A stretch of DNA of 51,489 bases from Candidatus Kurthia equi (lineage in GTDB: Bacteria; Bacillota; Bacilli; Bacillales_A; Planococcaceae), in assembly GCA_018065935.1 (NCBI GenBank), contig JAGHSJ010000209.1, forward strand, positions 1 to 51,489, written 5' to 3'. Position 1 is the stretch's first letter, and the number at the start of each line of letters is the position of its first letter. Below the pieces are notes generated by a model. The model was not told the DNA's origin, ran no database searches, and worked only from the letters and a program-made list of their open reading frames with translations. This document shows positions 20,081 to 32,221 of the stretch, piece after piece. The position numbers and the translations under genes are program-made.

Positions 20081-20875
20081 GTGAAACAGCGAATTATTAC
20101 AGGCGTTATCGCTGCGGCTTTATTTATTCCATTTGTTGTCTATGGTAAATTGCCATTTACAATTTTGGTGTTTTTATTAGCAGCGATAGGGCTTTTTGAA
20201 ATGCTTCGAATGAAAGATATTTCTATCTTTTCTGTTCAAGGTATTTTAGGGCTATTAGCAGTTATTACGATTGCGATGCCAGATTATATGCTTAGTAAAG
20301 TAGAAAATGCGATACATTTTTCACAAATAGAAATGCTTTCTATTATCGTTATGCTGTTATTAATTTATACAGTATTAGTGAAAAATAAATTCACATTTGA
20401 TATTGTAGGCTTTATTATGGCCAGCGTTTTTTATGTAGGTGTAGGTTTCCATTACTTTATTGCGACAAGAGAAGCGGGTATTGCGTATATTGTACTTGCT
20501 CTAGTGGTTGTTTGGTCAACAGATTCAGGTGCTTATTTTGTGGGTAGAAAACTTGGTAAAAACAAGCTTTGGCCAGAAATATCGCCGAATAAAACAATTG
20601 AAGGTTTTGTAGGTGGAATTCTTATCGCTGTTATCGCGACAATCATTTTCCAATACTTTGCGCAATTGGATGTCAATTATGCATTACTATTACTAGTAGC
20701 AGTCGTTGCATCAATTATTGGTCAATTAGGTGATTTAGTCGAGTCCGCAATTAAACGTCACTATGGCGTGAAAGATTCAGGTAAAATATTACCTGGTCAT
20801 GGTGGGATTTTAGATCGTTTCGACAGTCTGATTTTCGTATTACCACTACTACATTTTATACACTTCATTGGATAA
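20081..20875 (+). CDS. cdsA: Phosphatidate cytidylyltransferase
   Basis: SDSGAYFVGRKLGKNKLWPEISPNKTIEGFVGG-like CdsA signature. Confidence 0.95.
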   Translation: MKQRIITGVIAAALFIPFVVYGKLPFTILVFLLAAIGLFEMLRMKDISIFSVQGILGLLAVITIAMPDYMLSKVENAIHFSQIEMLSIIVMLLLIYTVLVKNKFTFDIVGFIMASVFYVGVGFHYFIATREAGIAYIVLALVVVWSTDSGAYFVGRKLGKNKLWPEISPNKTIEGFVGGILIAVIATIIFQYFAQLDVNYALLLLVAVVASIIGQLGDLVESAIKRHYGVKDSGKILPGHGGILDRFDSLIFVLPLLHFIHFIG

Positions 20876-20890
20876 GGGGATTTAATTAAA

Positions 20891-22036
20891 ATGAAATCAA
20901 TTAGTTTATTAGGTGCTACTGGATCGATTGGTCAGCAAACCTTAGATATCGTGAAAGAACATCCAGAGGAATTTCAAATTTCAGCTTTGTCAGTTGGGAA
21001 AAATATTGAAAAAACCAAGGAAATCATTCGTGACTTTAAACCAAAATTGGTTTCAGTGCAGCGTGAAGAAGATGCACTTACCTTATCAAAGGAATTTTCG
21101 AACGTCGATTTTGCATTTGGCAACCAAGGCTTAGTTGACGTAGCTACATATACAGATTCTAGCTATTTGCTGAATGCTGTTTTAGGATCTGTTGGGCTGG
21201 AACCAACATTAGCGGCTATTCGCCAGAAAAAAGCAATCGCAATTGCGAATAAAGAAACATTAGTAACGGCAGGACATTTAATTATGTCAGAGGCGAAAAA
21301 ATATGATGCGCCAATTTTACCAGTGGATAGTGAACACTCTGCATTATGGCAATCAATGGTTGGGGAAAATCGTAAATCTATCTCTAAATTGATCTTAACT
21401 GCTTCAGGCGGTAGTTTTAGAGATAAAAGTCGTGAGGATTTGAAAGATGTAACTGTAAAAGAAGCATTAAATCATCCGAACTGGTCTATGGGTGCGAAAA
21501 TTACGATTGATTCAGCTACATTGATGAATAAGGGGTTAGAAGTTATTGAGGCAGCAGTACTTTATGATATGTCGTATGATAATATTGATGTTTTAATTCA
21601 TAGAGAAAGTATTATTCATTCAATGGTAGAATATCAAGACACATCTGTTATGGCACAACTTGGAACACCTGATATGCGTACGCCAATTCAATATGCATTA
21701 AGTTATCCAGAGCGCTTGCCACGTAAGACAGCCCAACGTTTGGACCTAGCTAAAATTAGTCAATTGAATTTTGAAAACGTTGATTTGGAACGTTTCCGTT
21801 GCTTAGGTTTTGCATATGAAGCAGGTCGCAAAGGTGGTACAATCTTAACTGCTATGAACGCAGCAAATGAAGCAGCAGTAGCGGCATTTTTAGCAGGTAA
21901 AATCAAATTCTTAGAAATTGAAGATGTCATTGAGCGAATGATGCAAACACATGACAATATTTTAGCGCCAGATTTAGAAACAATTTTACATGTGGACAAA
22001 GAAACGAGAAAAACCGTCCAAAGCATGATAAAATAA
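20891..22036 (+). CDS. dxr: 1-deoxy-D-xylulose 5-phosphate reductoisomerase
   Basis: [38 protein letters not shown]. Confidence 0.97.
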   Translation: MKSISLLGATGSIGQQTLDIVKEHPEEFQISALSVGKNIEKTKEIIRDFKPKLVSVQREEDALTLSKEFSNVDFAFGNQGLVDVATYTDSSYLLNAVLGSVGLEPTLAAIRQKKAIAIANKETLVTAGHLIMSEAKKYDAPILPVDSEHSALWQSMVGENRKSISKLILTASGGSFRDKSREDLKDVTVKEALNHPNWSMGAKITIDSATLMNKGLEVIEAAVLYDMSYDNIDVLIHRESIIHSMVEYQDTSVMAQLGTPDMRTPIQYALSYPERLPRKTAQRLDLAKISQLNFENVDLERFRCLGFAYEAGRKGGTILTAMNAANEAAVAAFLAGKIKFLEIEDVIERMMQTHDNILAPDLETILHVDKETRKTVQSMIK

Positions 22037-22078
22037 CAGTTGTAATCTAATTTTTTAAGTTGAAGAAGGTGGGAGAAC

Positions 22079-23338
22079 ATGCAAGCAGTAATTGCCTTTA
22101 TATTAGTGTTCGGCTCCATCGTATTCTTCCATGAACTAGGCCACTTTATTTTTGCAAAACGCTCGGGGATATTAGTGCGTGAATTTGCAATTGGCTTTGG
22201 ACCAAAAATTATTGGGATCACTAGGGGAGAAACACTCTACACAATTCGTTTGCTACCAATGGGTGGCTATGTCCGAATGGCTGGAGAGGATATGGATACG
22301 GTTGAACTACAACCAGGCTATCGTATTGGCTTTATTTTAAATGCCAATGACGAAATGTCACGTATTGTATTGAATCAAAACAAACAATTGCCAGATATGC
22401 TTTTCTTAGAGGTCGAAAAAGCTGACCTAGTGAAAGAATTGTGGATTGAAGGCTATGATGAAGATGAGAATTTAGTACGCTATAATGTTGCCAGAGATGC
22501 AGTTATTGAGGAAAAAGGTCAAAAAACAATCATTGCGCCTTATGATCGTACGTTTAACGCAAAATCATTAGGAAAACGTGCAATGACTATTTTTGCAGGT
22601 CCACTATTTAACTTCATTTTAGCAATTGTATTCTTTATAATCATCGCACTTGTTCAAGGGATGCCAACAAATGAACCAGTCATTGCGAATGTTGTCGAAA
22701 ATAGTCCAGCTGCTACAGCAGGGCTTGAAAAAGATGATTTAGTAACAGCTGTAAATGGCAAGTCCATCAAAGAGTGGGATGAGCTTTCAGAAGTCATTCA
22801 AAGCAGTCCAAATAAGGAAATTTCATTAGAAGTTAAACGCGATGATGAAACCGTTTCTTTGAACGTAACACCGAAAGAAGCAGAAGTGAATAAGGAAAAA
22901 GTAGGGCAAATTGGTATCCAATATGCCAATACTTATGAAAAAAACCCTTTAAAAGCTATTCCTTACGGCTTTGAACAGACGTATAATTGGTTTATAAAAA
23001 TTGCTGAGTTACTTGGTTTACTTGTCACAGGAGGCTTCACATTAGATGCACTTTCAGGTCCGGTTGGTATTTATAAAGCAACTGAAGAAGTTGCAAAATA
23101 TGGCTTTATGACTTTAATGAATTGGGCAGCAGTGTTAAGCATCAACTTAGGAATTATGAATTTATTACCACTACCAGCGCTTGATGGTGGTCGTTTACTG
23201 TTCTTCGCTTACGAAGCAGTTCGTGGAAGACCAGTAGATAAACAAAAAGAAGGTATCGTTCATTTTATTGGTTTCGCATTGTTAATGGTGTTGATGATAG
23301 CCGTTACTTGGAATGATATTCAAAAGTTCTTCTTCTAA
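22079..23338 (+). CDS. rseP: Site-2 intramembrane metalloprotease RseP/RasP
   Basis: FFHELGHFIFAKRSG; PDZ domain; LPLPALDGGRLLF. Confidence 0.95.
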   Translation: MQAVIAFILVFGSIVFFHELGHFIFAKRSGILVREFAIGFGPKIIGITRGETLYTIRLLPMGGYVRMAGEDMDTVELQPGYRIGFILNANDEMSRIVLNQNKQLPDMLFLEVEKADLVKELWIEGYDEDENLVRYNVARDAVIEEKGQKTIIAPYDRTFNAKSLGKRAMTIFAGPLFNFILAIVFFIIIALVQGMPTNEPVIANVVENSPAATAGLEKDDLVTAVNGKSIKEWDELSEVIQSSPNKEISLEVKRDDETVSLNVTPKEAEVNKEKVGQIGIQYANTYEKNPLKAIPYGFEQTYNWFIKIAELLGLLVTGGFTLDALSGPVGIYKATEEVAKYGFMTLMNWAAVLSINLGIMNLLPLPALDGGRLLFFAYEAVRGRPVDKQKEGIVHFIGFALLMVLMIAVTWNDIQKFFF

Positions 23339-23382
23339 CAATTAAATAATAAAATAGAATAGCTAAAAGGTGAGGTTTACGA

Positions 23383-25092
23383 ATGAAACAATCAAAAACA
23401 TTTATTCCAACTTTACGTGAAGTACCAGCTGATGCAGAAGTAAAATCGCATCAGTTATTACTACGCGCAGGATTTATCCGTCAAAATACAAGTGGTGTCT
23501 ACTCATATTTACCACTTGCTAAAAAAATCCTAACTAAAATTGAAACGATTGTACGTGAAGAAATGGACAATATCGGTTCAAATGAGATTCTAATGCCTTC
23601 ATTACAATCTGCTGAACTTTGGCAAGAGTCGGGTCGTTGGGAAGCTTACGGACCAGAATTAATGCGTTTAACTGACCGTCATAACCGTCAATTTGCATTA
23701 GGACCAACACATGAAGAAGTTGTGACTTCACTTATCCGTGATGAATTAAAATCTTATAAAAAATTACCATTAACATTGTACCAAGTACAAACTAAATTCC
23801 GTGACGAAAAACGTCCACGCTTTGGTTTATTACGCGGTCGCGAATTCATCATGAAAGATGCTTATTCATTCCATGCAAATGAAGAAAGTTTAGATGAAAC
23901 ATACCAAGATATGGTTCAAGCATATAAAAATATTTTCACACGCTTAGGTTTGAATTTCCGCGCAGTAATTGCAGATTCAGGTTCAATTGGTGGTACAGGT
24001 GGTTCACAAGAATTCATGGTACTATCTGAAATTGGTGAAGATACAATTGCTTATTCAGATTCTTCAAGCTACGCAGCAAATATTGAGATGGCAGAAGTGA
24101 AAGTTGACTATAGTCACTCTGATGCTGAAATGAAAGAATTAGAAAAAGTTGAAACACCTAACCAAAAAACAATCGAAGAAGTATCTGCTTTCTTAGATGT
24201 TGTTCCAGAAAATATTATTAAAACACTCGTATTTAAAGTAGACGAAGAACTAATTGTTGTTCTTGCTCGTGGCGATCATGAAATCAATGACATCAAACTA
24301 AAAAATGCATTAGGTGCAGAATTAGTTGAATTAGCTTCAGATGCAGAAATCAATGAATTACTAGGAAGCCATGTTGGTAGTCTAGGACCGGTTAAATTAC
24401 CAATCGGTGTAAAAGTAGTTGCTGACCAAGCAATTAAATCAATCCGTAACGGTGTTTCTGGTGCAAACGAAGATGGCGTACATTATATCAATGTTAATCC
24501 AGGTCGCGACTTTGCAATCGATCGTTATGAAGATTTACGCTTTATCCAAGAGGGAGACCCATCTCCAGACGGTAAAGGAACAATCAAATTCGCTGAAGGT
24601 ATCGAAGTTGGTCATGTATTTAAATTAGGTACAAAATACTCTGAATCAATGAAAGCTACTTTCCTAGATGAAAATGGTCGTGCACAACCATTCATTATGG
24701 GTTGCTACGGTATCGGAATTTCTCGTCTATTATCAGCAGTTGCAGAACAATACCAAGATTCTTACGGCTTTGTATGGCCAAAACAAGTGACACCTTATGA
24801 TGTTCACGTAATTGCCGTTAATACAAAAGACGAAGCACAAGTTGCACTTGGCGAAGAATTATACAAAACAATTAAATCTTATCGTTACGATGTATTATTC
24901 GATGATCGTGCAGAACGTGCAGGTGTTAAATTTGCAGATTCAGATTTAATCGGTATTCCAGTTCGTATCACTGTTGGTAAAAAAGCAGCAGAAGGTATTG
25001 TTGAAGTGAAAGTCCGTCATAGCGGAGAAACATTTGAATGTGCCAAAGAAGAAGTTATCGATCGTTTAAATAATATGTTCCAAACACTTTAA
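23383..25092 (+). CDS. proS: Prolyl-tRNA synthetase
   Basis: [30 protein letters not shown]...LGPTHEE; class II motifs. Confidence 0.97.
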   Translation: MKQSKTFIPTLREVPADAEVKSHQLLLRAGFIRQNTSGVYSYLPLAKKILTKIETIVREEMDNIGSNEILMPSLQSAELWQESGRWEAYGPELMRLTDRHNRQFALGPTHEEVVTSLIRDELKSYKKLPLTLYQVQTKFRDEKRPRFGLLRGREFIMKDAYSFHANEESLDETYQDMVQAYKNIFTRLGLNFRAVIADSGSIGGTGGSQEFMVLSEIGEDTIAYSDSSSYAANIEMAEVKVDYSHSDAEMKELEKVETPNQKTIEEVSAFLDVVPENIIKTLVFKVDEELIVVLARGDHEINDIKLKNALGAELVELASDAEINELLGSHVGSLGPVKLPIGVKVVADQAIKSIRNGVSGANEDGVHYINVNPGRDFAIDRYEDLRFIQEGDPSPDGKGTIKFAEGIEVGHVFKLGTKYSESMKATFLDENGRAQPFIMGCYGIGISRLLSAVAEQYQDSYGFVWPKQVTPYDVHVIAVNTKDEAQVALGEELYKTIKSYRYDVLFDDRAERAGVKFADSDLIGIPVRITVGKKAAEGIVEVKVRHSGETFECAKEEVIDRLNNMFQTL

Positions 25093-25114
25093 TTCATTTT
25101 AGAAAATAAAGTGT

Positions 25115-25260
25115 AGTGAAAAACAGGTTATATAGTTGATGACACTTCGTTCCAAGCACAAGGAGCCCGTAATAGACTATATATGTTCTTTGCAGTGCAT
25201 CTATGTATAACTATGAGTTTCACTTCTAAAGAGAGAAAGTGCTTTTGTGCTTTCTTTCTT
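25115..25260 (+). promoter_or_regulatory. Putative structured leader upstream of polC
   Basis: Nested helices agtgaaa/tttcact and tatatagt/actatata followed by a gaaagtgc...gtgctttc U-rich hairpin. Confidence 0.5.
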
Positions 25261-25288
25261 TTGTTTTTATCAAAAGGAGGGATAGAGT

Positions 25289-28200
25289 ATGACTGAAGAA
25301 ATGGAGTCACGTCAACGTTTTCAAATGTTGCTTCAGCAAATAGGGTTGACGGATGATACATCACTTCAATATCTAGAACACGGCGAATTGAATCGACTAA
25401 CCGTTCAAAAAGCCAATCGCGTCTGGCTGTTCGCATTGAAGCTACCTAAAATTCTTCCATTTAATAATTATATCCAGTTTAAGAATCATTTAGACCGTGC
25501 GTTTAATAAAATTGCCACGATCCAATTGATGATTGAAACAGAAGATTCAACAGCAGATGAAAAATTGATTCATGAGTATTGGACGAAGGTTGTCGAAGAA
25601 CAAGATGAGTTATCACCGCCACTTCGAGCGATTTTATCGAAACAGTTGCCACAATTTAATGGGCAAAAATTAATGTTGAATTGTCATCAAGAGTTTGAAC
25701 AGGCGACTTTACGAAATAAATATGCAGAAAAACTTTCCGCAACGTATCAAGAATTTGGATTTGCACCACTTCATTTTGATTTCCAAGTGAAAGACCATAC
25801 GGAAGAAATGGCAGAAGAACAAAGCCGATTCTTAGAGCAACGTCGCATTGAAGAACAAGCTATCTCTAAAAAAGCAGTAGAAGATATGCAAAAACGCGAG
25901 AAGGAAAGACAGGATAATCCTTCAGGTGTGGATGTTTCCAACCTACCGTTCCAATTAGGTATTGCTATTAAAAATGATGATAATTTAATGGAAATTAAAC
26001 AAATTCAAGATGAAGAACGTCGTGTCATCATCGAAGGTTTTGTATTTGACGCTGAAGTAAAAGAACTACGCAGTGGTCGTTCATTAATGACATTAAAAGT
26101 ATCTGATTATACGGATTCCATTTTAGTGAAAATGTTCTCACGTGATAAAGAGGATGCCGCGATCATGCAAATGGCGAAAAAAGGTATGTGGGTAAAAGTT
26201 CGAGGCTCTGTTCAAAATGATACATTTGTTCGTGATTTAATCGTGATGGCACAGGACATCGTCGAGATTCGACCAATCATTCGTCAAGATACAGCTCCAG
26301 AAGGTGAAAAACGTGTAGAACTTCATATGCATACACCAATGAGTATGATGGATGCTGTTACTCCAACTGCAGACTTGGTCGCTGCGGCGGCTAAATGGGG
26401 ACACCCAGCAGTGGCGATTACAGATCATGCAGTAGCTCAATCTTTCCCAGATGCCCATAGTGCTGGTAAGAAGCATGGCATTAAAATCATTTATGGAGTA
26501 GAAATTAATTTAGTAGATGATGGTGTACCGATTGCCTATGATGAACAGCATACAAATCTTGAAGATGCTACCTATGTCGTATTTGACGTAGAAACGACAG
26601 GTTTATCCGCAGCCTATGACACGATTATTGAGTTAGCGGCTGTCCGTATTATCAATGGAGAAGTAGTTGATAAATTTGAAAGCTTTGCGAACCCACACCA
26701 TGCCTTATCCGCAACAACGATTGAATTGACGGGGATTACAGATGATATGGTTCGCGATGCGCCAGAAGTAGAAGAAATGATTGCAAAATTCCATGATTTT
26801 ATTGGCGATGCGATTGTTGTTGCTCATAATGCCTCGTTTGATATTGGTTTCCTTTATGAAGCTTATAAAAAAGCGGGCATAGATGATTTCCATCATCCAG
26901 TAATTGATACATTGGAATTAGCACGTTTCTTACATCCCGAAATGAAAAATCACCGTTTGAATTCATTATGTAAGAAATTCAATATTGAATTAACGCAGCA
27001 TCACCGTGCCATTTATGATACGGAAGCTACAGGGTACTTACTATTGCACTTGATGAAAGAAGCGACTGCAAAAGGGATTGTGTACCATGATGATTTCAAT
27101 AAAAATATTGGTGGTGGCGATTCTTATAAACGTGCACGTCCAACGCACTGTACTGTACTCGCTAAAAATAATGATGGCTTGAAAAATATGTTCAAAATGT
27201 TAAGTGAGTCTAATACGCAAACCTATTTCCGCATGCCTCGTGTGAAACGTTCGACTTTACAGCGTTATCGTGAAGGCTTAATTGTCGGCTCTGGTTGTAG
27301 TAAGGGCGAATTCTTTACAGCCGTTATGCAAAAATCATTAGATGAAGCGATGGAAATTGCGAAATTCTATGATTATTTAGAGGTTCATCCACCAGCTGTC
27401 TATGCACCACTAATTGAATCGGAACTAATTAAAGATGAATGGAATATGCAAGATATCATTCGTAAAATTATCAAGGTTGGGAAAAAATTAGACAAGCCGG
27501 TTATTGCGACAGGGAATGTTCATTATCTTCATGAAGAAGATGCGATTTTCCGACAAATTCTTGTGCGCTCGCAAGGTGGGGCCAATCCACTAAATCGAAA
27601 TACATTGCCAGATGTTCACTTCCGAACAACGAATGAAATGTTAGATGCCTTTGCATTCTTAGGTGATGACTTAGCGAAGGAAATCGTTGTGACGAATTCT
27701 CAAAACCTAGCGAACTCTTTAGAAGAGGTTGTACCAGTTAAGGATGAGTTATATACACCAAAAATTGATGGTGCAGAAGATGAAGTTCGTCGTATGACGT
27801 ATGAAATGGCGCATGAAATTTATGGTGAAGAACTCCCGGAAATTGTGGAAGCACGAATTGATAAAGAGCTCAAATCAATCATCGGTCACGGGTTCTCCGT
27901 AATTTATCTAATCTCGCATAAGCTCGTTAAAAAATCATTATCGGATGGTTACTTAGTAGGTTCACGTGGTTCGGTTGGATCGTCACTTGTGGCGACCTTT
28001 ATGGAGATTACCGAAGTAAATCCATTACCACCGCATTATGTGTGTCCACAATGTAAGAAATCCGAATTCTTCAATGATGGTTCGGTTGGCTCGGGCTATG
28101 ATTTACCGAATAAAGATTGTCCAGATTGTGGTATTCCATATGCCAAAGATGGACATGATATTCCATTCGAAACATTCTTAGGTTTTAAAGGGGATAAAGT

Positions 28201-29623
28201 TCCCGATATTGATTTAAACTTTAGTGGTGAATACCAACCGCTAGCGCATAACTACACGAAAATTTTATTCGGTGAGGATTATGCATTCCGTGCAGGTACG
28301 ATTGGTACGGTAGCTGAAAAAACGGCATACGGCTATGTAAAAGGCTATGGAGCCGATCATAATATTAATTTCCGTGGAGCAGAGGTAGATCGTCTTGTAC
28401 AGGGTTGTACAGGGGTTAAACGTACAAGTGGACAGCATCCAGGTGGTATCATCGTAGTGCCGAACTATATGGATGTTTATGATTTCACACCGATTCAATA
28501 TCCTGCTGATGATCAGTCGGCAGAATGGCGTACGACACACTTTGATTTCCACTCGATTCACGATAATATTTTAAAACTTGATATTCTAGGGCATGATGAC
28601 CCAACTGTTATTCGTATGTTATTAGACTTAACGGGGATTGATCCGAAAACGATTCCGACGGATGACCCGGAAGTGATGTCCATTTTCCAAGGTCCTGAAT
28701 CACTAGGGGTTACACCAGAAGCAATTAAAGCGAAAACAGGTACGTATGGTATTCCTGAGTTTGGTACGAAATTTGTTCGAGGGATGCTTGAAGAGACAAA
28801 ACCGTCTACATTCTCAGAGCTTGTTCAAATTTCAGGACTTTCACACGGTACCGATGTATGGTTAGGAAATGCCAATGAACTTATTGAAAATGGTACATGT
28901 GTATTATCAGAAGTTATCGGTTGTCGTGATGATATTATGGTGTATTTAATTTATCAAGATCTTGAGCCATCGTTAGCCTTTAAAATTATGGAGCATGTGC
29001 GTAAAGGTAAAGGATTAACAGAAGATATGGAAGAAGAGATGCAAAAGAACAATGTGCCTAAATGGTATATTGAATCATGCAAAAAAATTAAATACATGTT
29101 CCCGAAAGCCCATGCGGCTGCCTATGTATTAATGGCTGTACGTATTGCCTACTTTAAAGTGCATTTCCCAATCGTCTATTACTGCGCATACTTCACTGTA
29201 CGTGCATCTGATTTTGATTTAATCGCGATGGTGAATGGGACGGAAATGATTAAAGCACGAATTGAAGAAATAGAAGCGAAAGGTCTTGAGGCATCTGTTA
29301 AGGAACGTTCACTACAAACTGTATTGGAACTTTCACTAGAGATGACTGCCCGTGGTCTAACAATTCAAAAAGTTGACTTATATCGTTCGAAAGCAACCGA
29401 GTTCGTTATTGATGGCGATTCATTAATTCCACCGTTCAATGCGATTCCTGGTTTAGGGAATAACGTGGCGGAAGCGATTGTGAAGGCTAGAAAAGATGGC
29501 GAGTTCTTATCGAAAGAGGATTTACAAATTCGAGGACGTGTTTCGAAAACGTTGATTGAATATATGGATAAACTTGGTTGCTTGGAAGGCATGCCAGATG
29601 CGAACCAACTGTCGTTATTCTAG
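25289..29623 (+). CDS. polC: DNA polymerase III PolC
   Basis: PHP domain and embedded DEDD exonuclease ([24 protein letters not shown]); 1444 aa. Confidence 0.98.
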   Translation: MTEEMESRQRFQMLLQQIGLTDDTSLQYLEHGELNRLTVQKANRVWLFALKLPKILPFNNYIQFKNHLDRAFNKIATIQLMIETEDSTADEKLIHEYWTKVVEEQDELSPPLRAILSKQLPQFNGQKLMLNCHQEFEQATLRNKYAEKLSATYQEFGFAPLHFDFQVKDHTEEMAEEQSRFLEQRRIEEQAISKKAVEDMQKREKERQDNPSGVDVSNLPFQLGIAIKNDDNLMEIKQIQDEERRVIIEGFVFDAEVKELRSGRSLMTLKVSDYTDSILVKMFSRDKEDAAIMQMAKKGMWVKVRGSVQNDTFVRDLIVMAQDIVEIRPIIRQDTAPEGEKRVELHMHTPMSMMDAVTPTADLVAAAAKWGHPAVAITDHAVAQSFPDAHSAGKKHGIKIIYGVEINLVDDGVPIAYDEQHTNLEDATYVVFDVETTGLSAAYDTIIELAAVRIINGEVVDKFESFANPHHALSATTIELTGITDDMVRDAPEVEEMIAKFHDFIGDAIVVAHNASFDIGFLYEAYKKAGIDDFHHPVIDTLELARFLHPEMKNHRLNSLCKKFNIELTQHHRAIYDTEATGYLLLHLMKEATAKGIVYHDDFNKNIGGGDSYKRARPTHCTVLAKNNDGLKNMFKMLSESNTQTYFRMPRVKRSTLQRYREGLIVGSGCSKGEFFTAVMQKSLDEAMEIAKFYDYLEVHPPAVYAPLIESELIKDEWNMQDIIRKIIKVGKKLDKPVIATGNVHYLHEEDAIFRQILVRSQGGANPLNRNTLPDVHFRTTNEMLDAFAFLGDDLAKEIVVTNSQNLANSLEEVVPVKDELYTPKIDGAEDEVRRMTYEMAHEIYGEELPEIVEARIDKELKSIIGHGFSVIYLISHKLVKKSLSDGYLVGSRGSVGSSLVATFMEITEVNPLPPHYVCPQCKKSEFFNDGSVGSGYDLPNKDCPDCGIPYAKDGHDIPFETFLGFKGDKVPDIDLNFSGEYQPLAHNYTKILFGEDYAFRAGTIGTVAEKTAYGYVKGYGADHNINFRGAEVDRLVQGCTGVKRTSGQHPGGIIVVPNYMDVYDFTPIQYPADDQSAEWRTTHFDFHSIHDNILKLDILGHDDPTVIRMLLDLTGIDPKTIPTDDPEVMSIFQGPESLGVTPEAIKAKTGTYGIPEFGTKFVRGMLEETKPSTFSELVQISGLSHGTDVWLGNANELIENGTCVLSEVIGCRDDIMVYLIYQDLEPSLAFKIMEHVRKGKGLTEDMEEEMQKNNVPKWYIESCKKIKYMFPKAHAAAYVLMAVRIAYFKVHFPIVYYCAYFTVRASDFDLIAMVNGTEMIKARIEEIEAKGLEASVKERSLQTVLELSLEMTARGLTIQKVDLYRSKATEFVIDGDSLIPPFNAIPGLGNNVAEAIVKARKDGEFLSKEDLQIRGRVSKTLIEYMDKLGCLEGMPDANQLSLF

Positions 29624-29631
29624 GCACAGAC

Positions 29632-29660
29632 TTGCATAAGACGTAATTAAGTGTTATTAT
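29632..29660 (+). promoter_or_regulatory. Putative sigma-A promoter for the rimP-nusA operon
   Basis: TTGCAT-17 nt-TATTAT. Confidence 0.6.
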
Positions 29661-29692
29661 ATGTATAATTACTTTATTGATAGATTGACGGC

Positions 29693-29725
29693 AAAAGAGT
29701 GGGGATTCCTCACTCTTTTCTCTTT
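29693..29725 (+). terminator. Leader terminator upstream of rimP-nusA (candidate NusA-responsive attenuator)
   Basis: aaaagagtg-gggattcct-cactctttt followed by a U-rich tract, before rimP. Confidence 0.75.
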
Positions 29726-29761
29726 GTCAACTACCAATGATTCTAAAGTCAGGAGGATTGT

Positions 29762-30247
29762 ATGAGCAAAATTACTACGGAGATCGAAGAACTTGCCAAG
29801 CCAATTATTGAGGGGCTTAAACTTGAGCTTGTAGATGTTGAGTTTGTAAAAGAGGGGCGCGATTATTTTTTACGTGTATATGTTGATAATCCTGAGGGCA
29901 ATATTGATATTCTTCAATGCGCACAAGTCAGCGAACAACTAAGTGAAAAACTAGATGTGGAAGACCCAATTACACAAAATTATTATTTGGAAGTCTCTTC
30001 ACCTGGAGCAGAACGTCCACTTAAAAAAGAAGCCGATTTTGAAAAAGCAATTGACCAATATGTCAACATTAAAACGTATGAGGCAATCGAAGGTAAAAAA
30101 GCATTTGAAGGCTACTTAACATCTTATGATGAAAACGGGGCCGCTTTAAATATGTTAATCAAAACAAGAAAAGTAAAAATTGTTATTCCAAAAGATAAAA
30201 TTGCATCAGCACGATTAGCAATTGATTTTTCTAAGCAAAAATTCTAA
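29762..30247 (+). CDS. rimP: Ribosome maturation factor RimP
   Basis: LKLELVDVEFVKEGRDYFLRVYVDNPEG; next to nusA. Confidence 0.95.
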   Translation: MSKITTEIEELAKPIIEGLKLELVDVEFVKEGRDYFLRVYVDNPEGNIDILQCAQVSEQLSEKLDVEDPITQNYYLEVSSPGAERPLKKEADFEKAIDQYVNIKTYEAIEGKKAFEGYLTSYDENGAALNMLIKTRKVKIVIPKDKIASARLAIDFSKQKF

Positions 30248-30276
30248 AGAACACAAACGTAGGAGTGAACGGAAAA

Positions 30277-31425
30277 ATGAGTAAGGAACTAGTAGGCGCA
30301 TTAAAAGCACTTGAAGAAAAAGGTATCTCACGAGAAATAATCATAGACGCAATTGAAGCAGCATTAATCAATGCATACAAAAAGAACTATGACCAAGCAA
30401 ATGTACGTGTAGACTTAAATCTTGATCGCGGAACAATGCATTTATATTCTCGTAAAGATGTAGTAGAAGTGGTAGAAGATGACCGTCTACAAATTTCATT
30501 AGAGGATGCACAAGTAATCAATCCATCTTATGAATTAGGCGATATCGTGGAAGAAGAAGAAATCCCACGTGATTTCGGTCGTATTGCAGCTACAACTGCA
30601 AAACAAATTGTTACACAACGTTTCCGTGAAGCAGAACGTGGCTTAATCTACGATGAGTTTGTGGATCGTGCTGATGATATTATCAACGGTGTAGTAGAAC
30701 GTTTAGATGCCCGCAATATTTATGTAGGTATTGGCAAAGTAGAAGCAGTTCTTTTACCAAATGAACAAATCCAAGGTGAAACATACGAACCACATGATCG
30801 TATTAAAGTTTATATTACGAAAGTAGAACGTTCTTCTAAAGGACCTCAAGTATTCGTATCTAGAACACATCCTGGATTATTACGTCGTTTATTTGAATTA
30901 GAAGTTCCAGAAATTTTCGAAGGTACTGTAGAAATTAAATCAATCGCACGCGAAGCAGGCGATCGTTCTAAAATCTCAGTTATCGCACACAACCCAGACG
31001 TTGATCCAGTAGGCGCTTGTGTTGGACCAAAAGGTGCACGTGTACAAACAATCGTTAATGAATTAAATGGTGAAAAAATTGATATCGTTGAATGGTCAGA
31101 AGATCCAGTTCAATTTGTAGCCAATGCACTTAGCCCATCTAAAGTATTAGATGTACAAGTGAATGAAGAAGAAAAATCAACATTAGTAGTCGTACCTGAT
31201 TACCAATTATCATTAGCTATCGGTAAACGCGGTCAAAATGCTCGTTTAGCAGCTAAACTAACTGGTTGGAAAATTGATATTAAATCAGAAACTGATGCTA
31301 CAGAACAAGGCCTATTCGATCCAGCAACTGCTGCAGTAGTAATTGTACCTGCTGAAACAGTTATTGAAGAAGAAGCAGCTGAAGTAGAAAAAACTGAAGT
31401 TGATTTATACAACGACGAAGACTAA
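30277..31425 (+). CDS. nusA: Transcription termination/antitermination factor NusA
   Basis: S1 and KH domains: DPVGACVGPKGARVQTIVNELNGEKID; ATG 30277 preferred. Confidence 0.97.
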   Translation: MSKELVGALKALEEKGISREIIIDAIEAALINAYKKNYDQANVRVDLNLDRGTMHLYSRKDVVEVVEDDRLQISLEDAQVINPSYELGDIVEEEEIPRDFGRIAATTAKQIVTQRFREAERGLIYDEFVDRADDIINGVVERLDARNIYVGIGKVEAVLLPNEQIQGETYEPHDRIKVYITKVERSSKGPQVFVSRTHPGLLRRLFELEVPEIFEGTVEIKSIAREAGDRSKISVIAHNPDVDPVGACVGPKGARVQTIVNELNGEKIDIVEWSEDPVQFVANALSPSKVLDVQVNEEEKSTLVVVPDYQLSLAIGKRGQNARLAAKLTGWKIDIKSETDATEQGLFDPATAAVVIVPAETVIEEEAAEVEKTEVDLYNDED

Positions 31426-31442
31426 TTGGAAGGTGTTAAATT

Positions 31443-31715
31443 ATGCCGGTCAATCGAAAAGTTCCATTAAGAAAATGTAGTGGTACAAATGAGATGTTTC
31501 CTAAAAAGGAAATGATTCGAGTTGTACGTTCAAAAGAAGGCGAAGTTTCTGTAGACGAGACAGGTAAAAAGTCTGGTCGCGGAGCTTACGTTTCAAAAAC
31601 CGAAGCTGCAGTAGCGGCAGCAAAGAAAAAGAATGCTTTTAGAAATCAACTTGAAGTTGAAATTCCAGAGCATATTTATGACGATTTGCTAGCAGCTATT
31701 CGAAAGGGTAAATAA
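31443..31715 (+). CDS. ylxR: YlxR family RNA-binding protein
   Basis: VPLRKCSGTNEMFPKKEMIRVV...GRGAYVS. Confidence 0.93.
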   Translation: MPVNRKVPLRKCSGTNEMFPKKEMIRVVRSKEGEVSVDETGKKSGRGAYVSKTEAAVAAAKKKNAFRNQLEVEIPEHIYDDLLAAIRKGK

Positions 31716-31716
31716 C

Positions 31717-32034
31717 ATGACAACCGAACAAGCCATTTTAAATTTACTAGGAATTGCAGCAAGTGCAAGACAAGTAGTAACAGGTGAAGAACAAGTAGTG
31801 AAAGAAGTCCGAGGACAGTCTGCTAAACTTGTGATCTTATCCACAGATGCTTCAAAAAACACGCAAAAAAAATTGCGTGATAAATGTAACTCTTTTCATG
31901 TTGAACTTCGTGAGTTTAGTACACGCGAAGCACTAGGAACAGCTACAGGTAGAGAAACACGTGTATCCCTTGCCATTATGGACAGAGGATTTGCGAAAAA
32001 ATTTATCGAGCTGTTTGATCAACTGGAAGCATAA
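31717..32034 (+). CDS. ylxQ: L7Ae family protein YlxQ (RplGA-like)
   Basis: LLGIAASARQVVTGEEQVVKEVR; between ylxR and infB. Confidence 0.92.
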   Translation: MTTEQAILNLLGIAASARQVVTGEEQVVKEVRGQSAKLVILSTDASKNTQKKLRDKCNSFHVELREFSTREALGTATGRETRVSLAIMDRGFAKKFIELFDQLEA

Positions 32035-32097
32035 GAAAACTTTATGCCAGAAAATGACGCTTTATATTTTGTAGGTTGTAAGATCCAAGTTAGAAGG

Positions 32098-32187
32098 TCC
32101 TTATTTCACTAAGTCATCAAGGAGAGCCGAAGGGACAGCCAGGAACTCGTCCCGCTATTAGTTAGATGACTCTAAAAAGCTAATAGC
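32098..32187 (+). promoter_or_regulatory. Structured leader with crossing helices upstream of infB
   Basis: agtcatc(32112-18)/gatgact(32165-71) crosses gctattagtt(32154-63)/agctaatagc(32178-87); gggac/gtccc between; tcctt/aagga. Confidence 0.6.
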
Positions 32188-32221
32188 AAAACTCAAAATT
32201 TTATCTGAATAAGGATGTACT

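Noticed and set aside
25093-25288. T-box riboswitch upstream of polC / downstream of proS
   Set aside because: No AGGGUGGNACCGCG T-box sequence or specifier-loop landmarks. Retained only as an unclassified structured leader.
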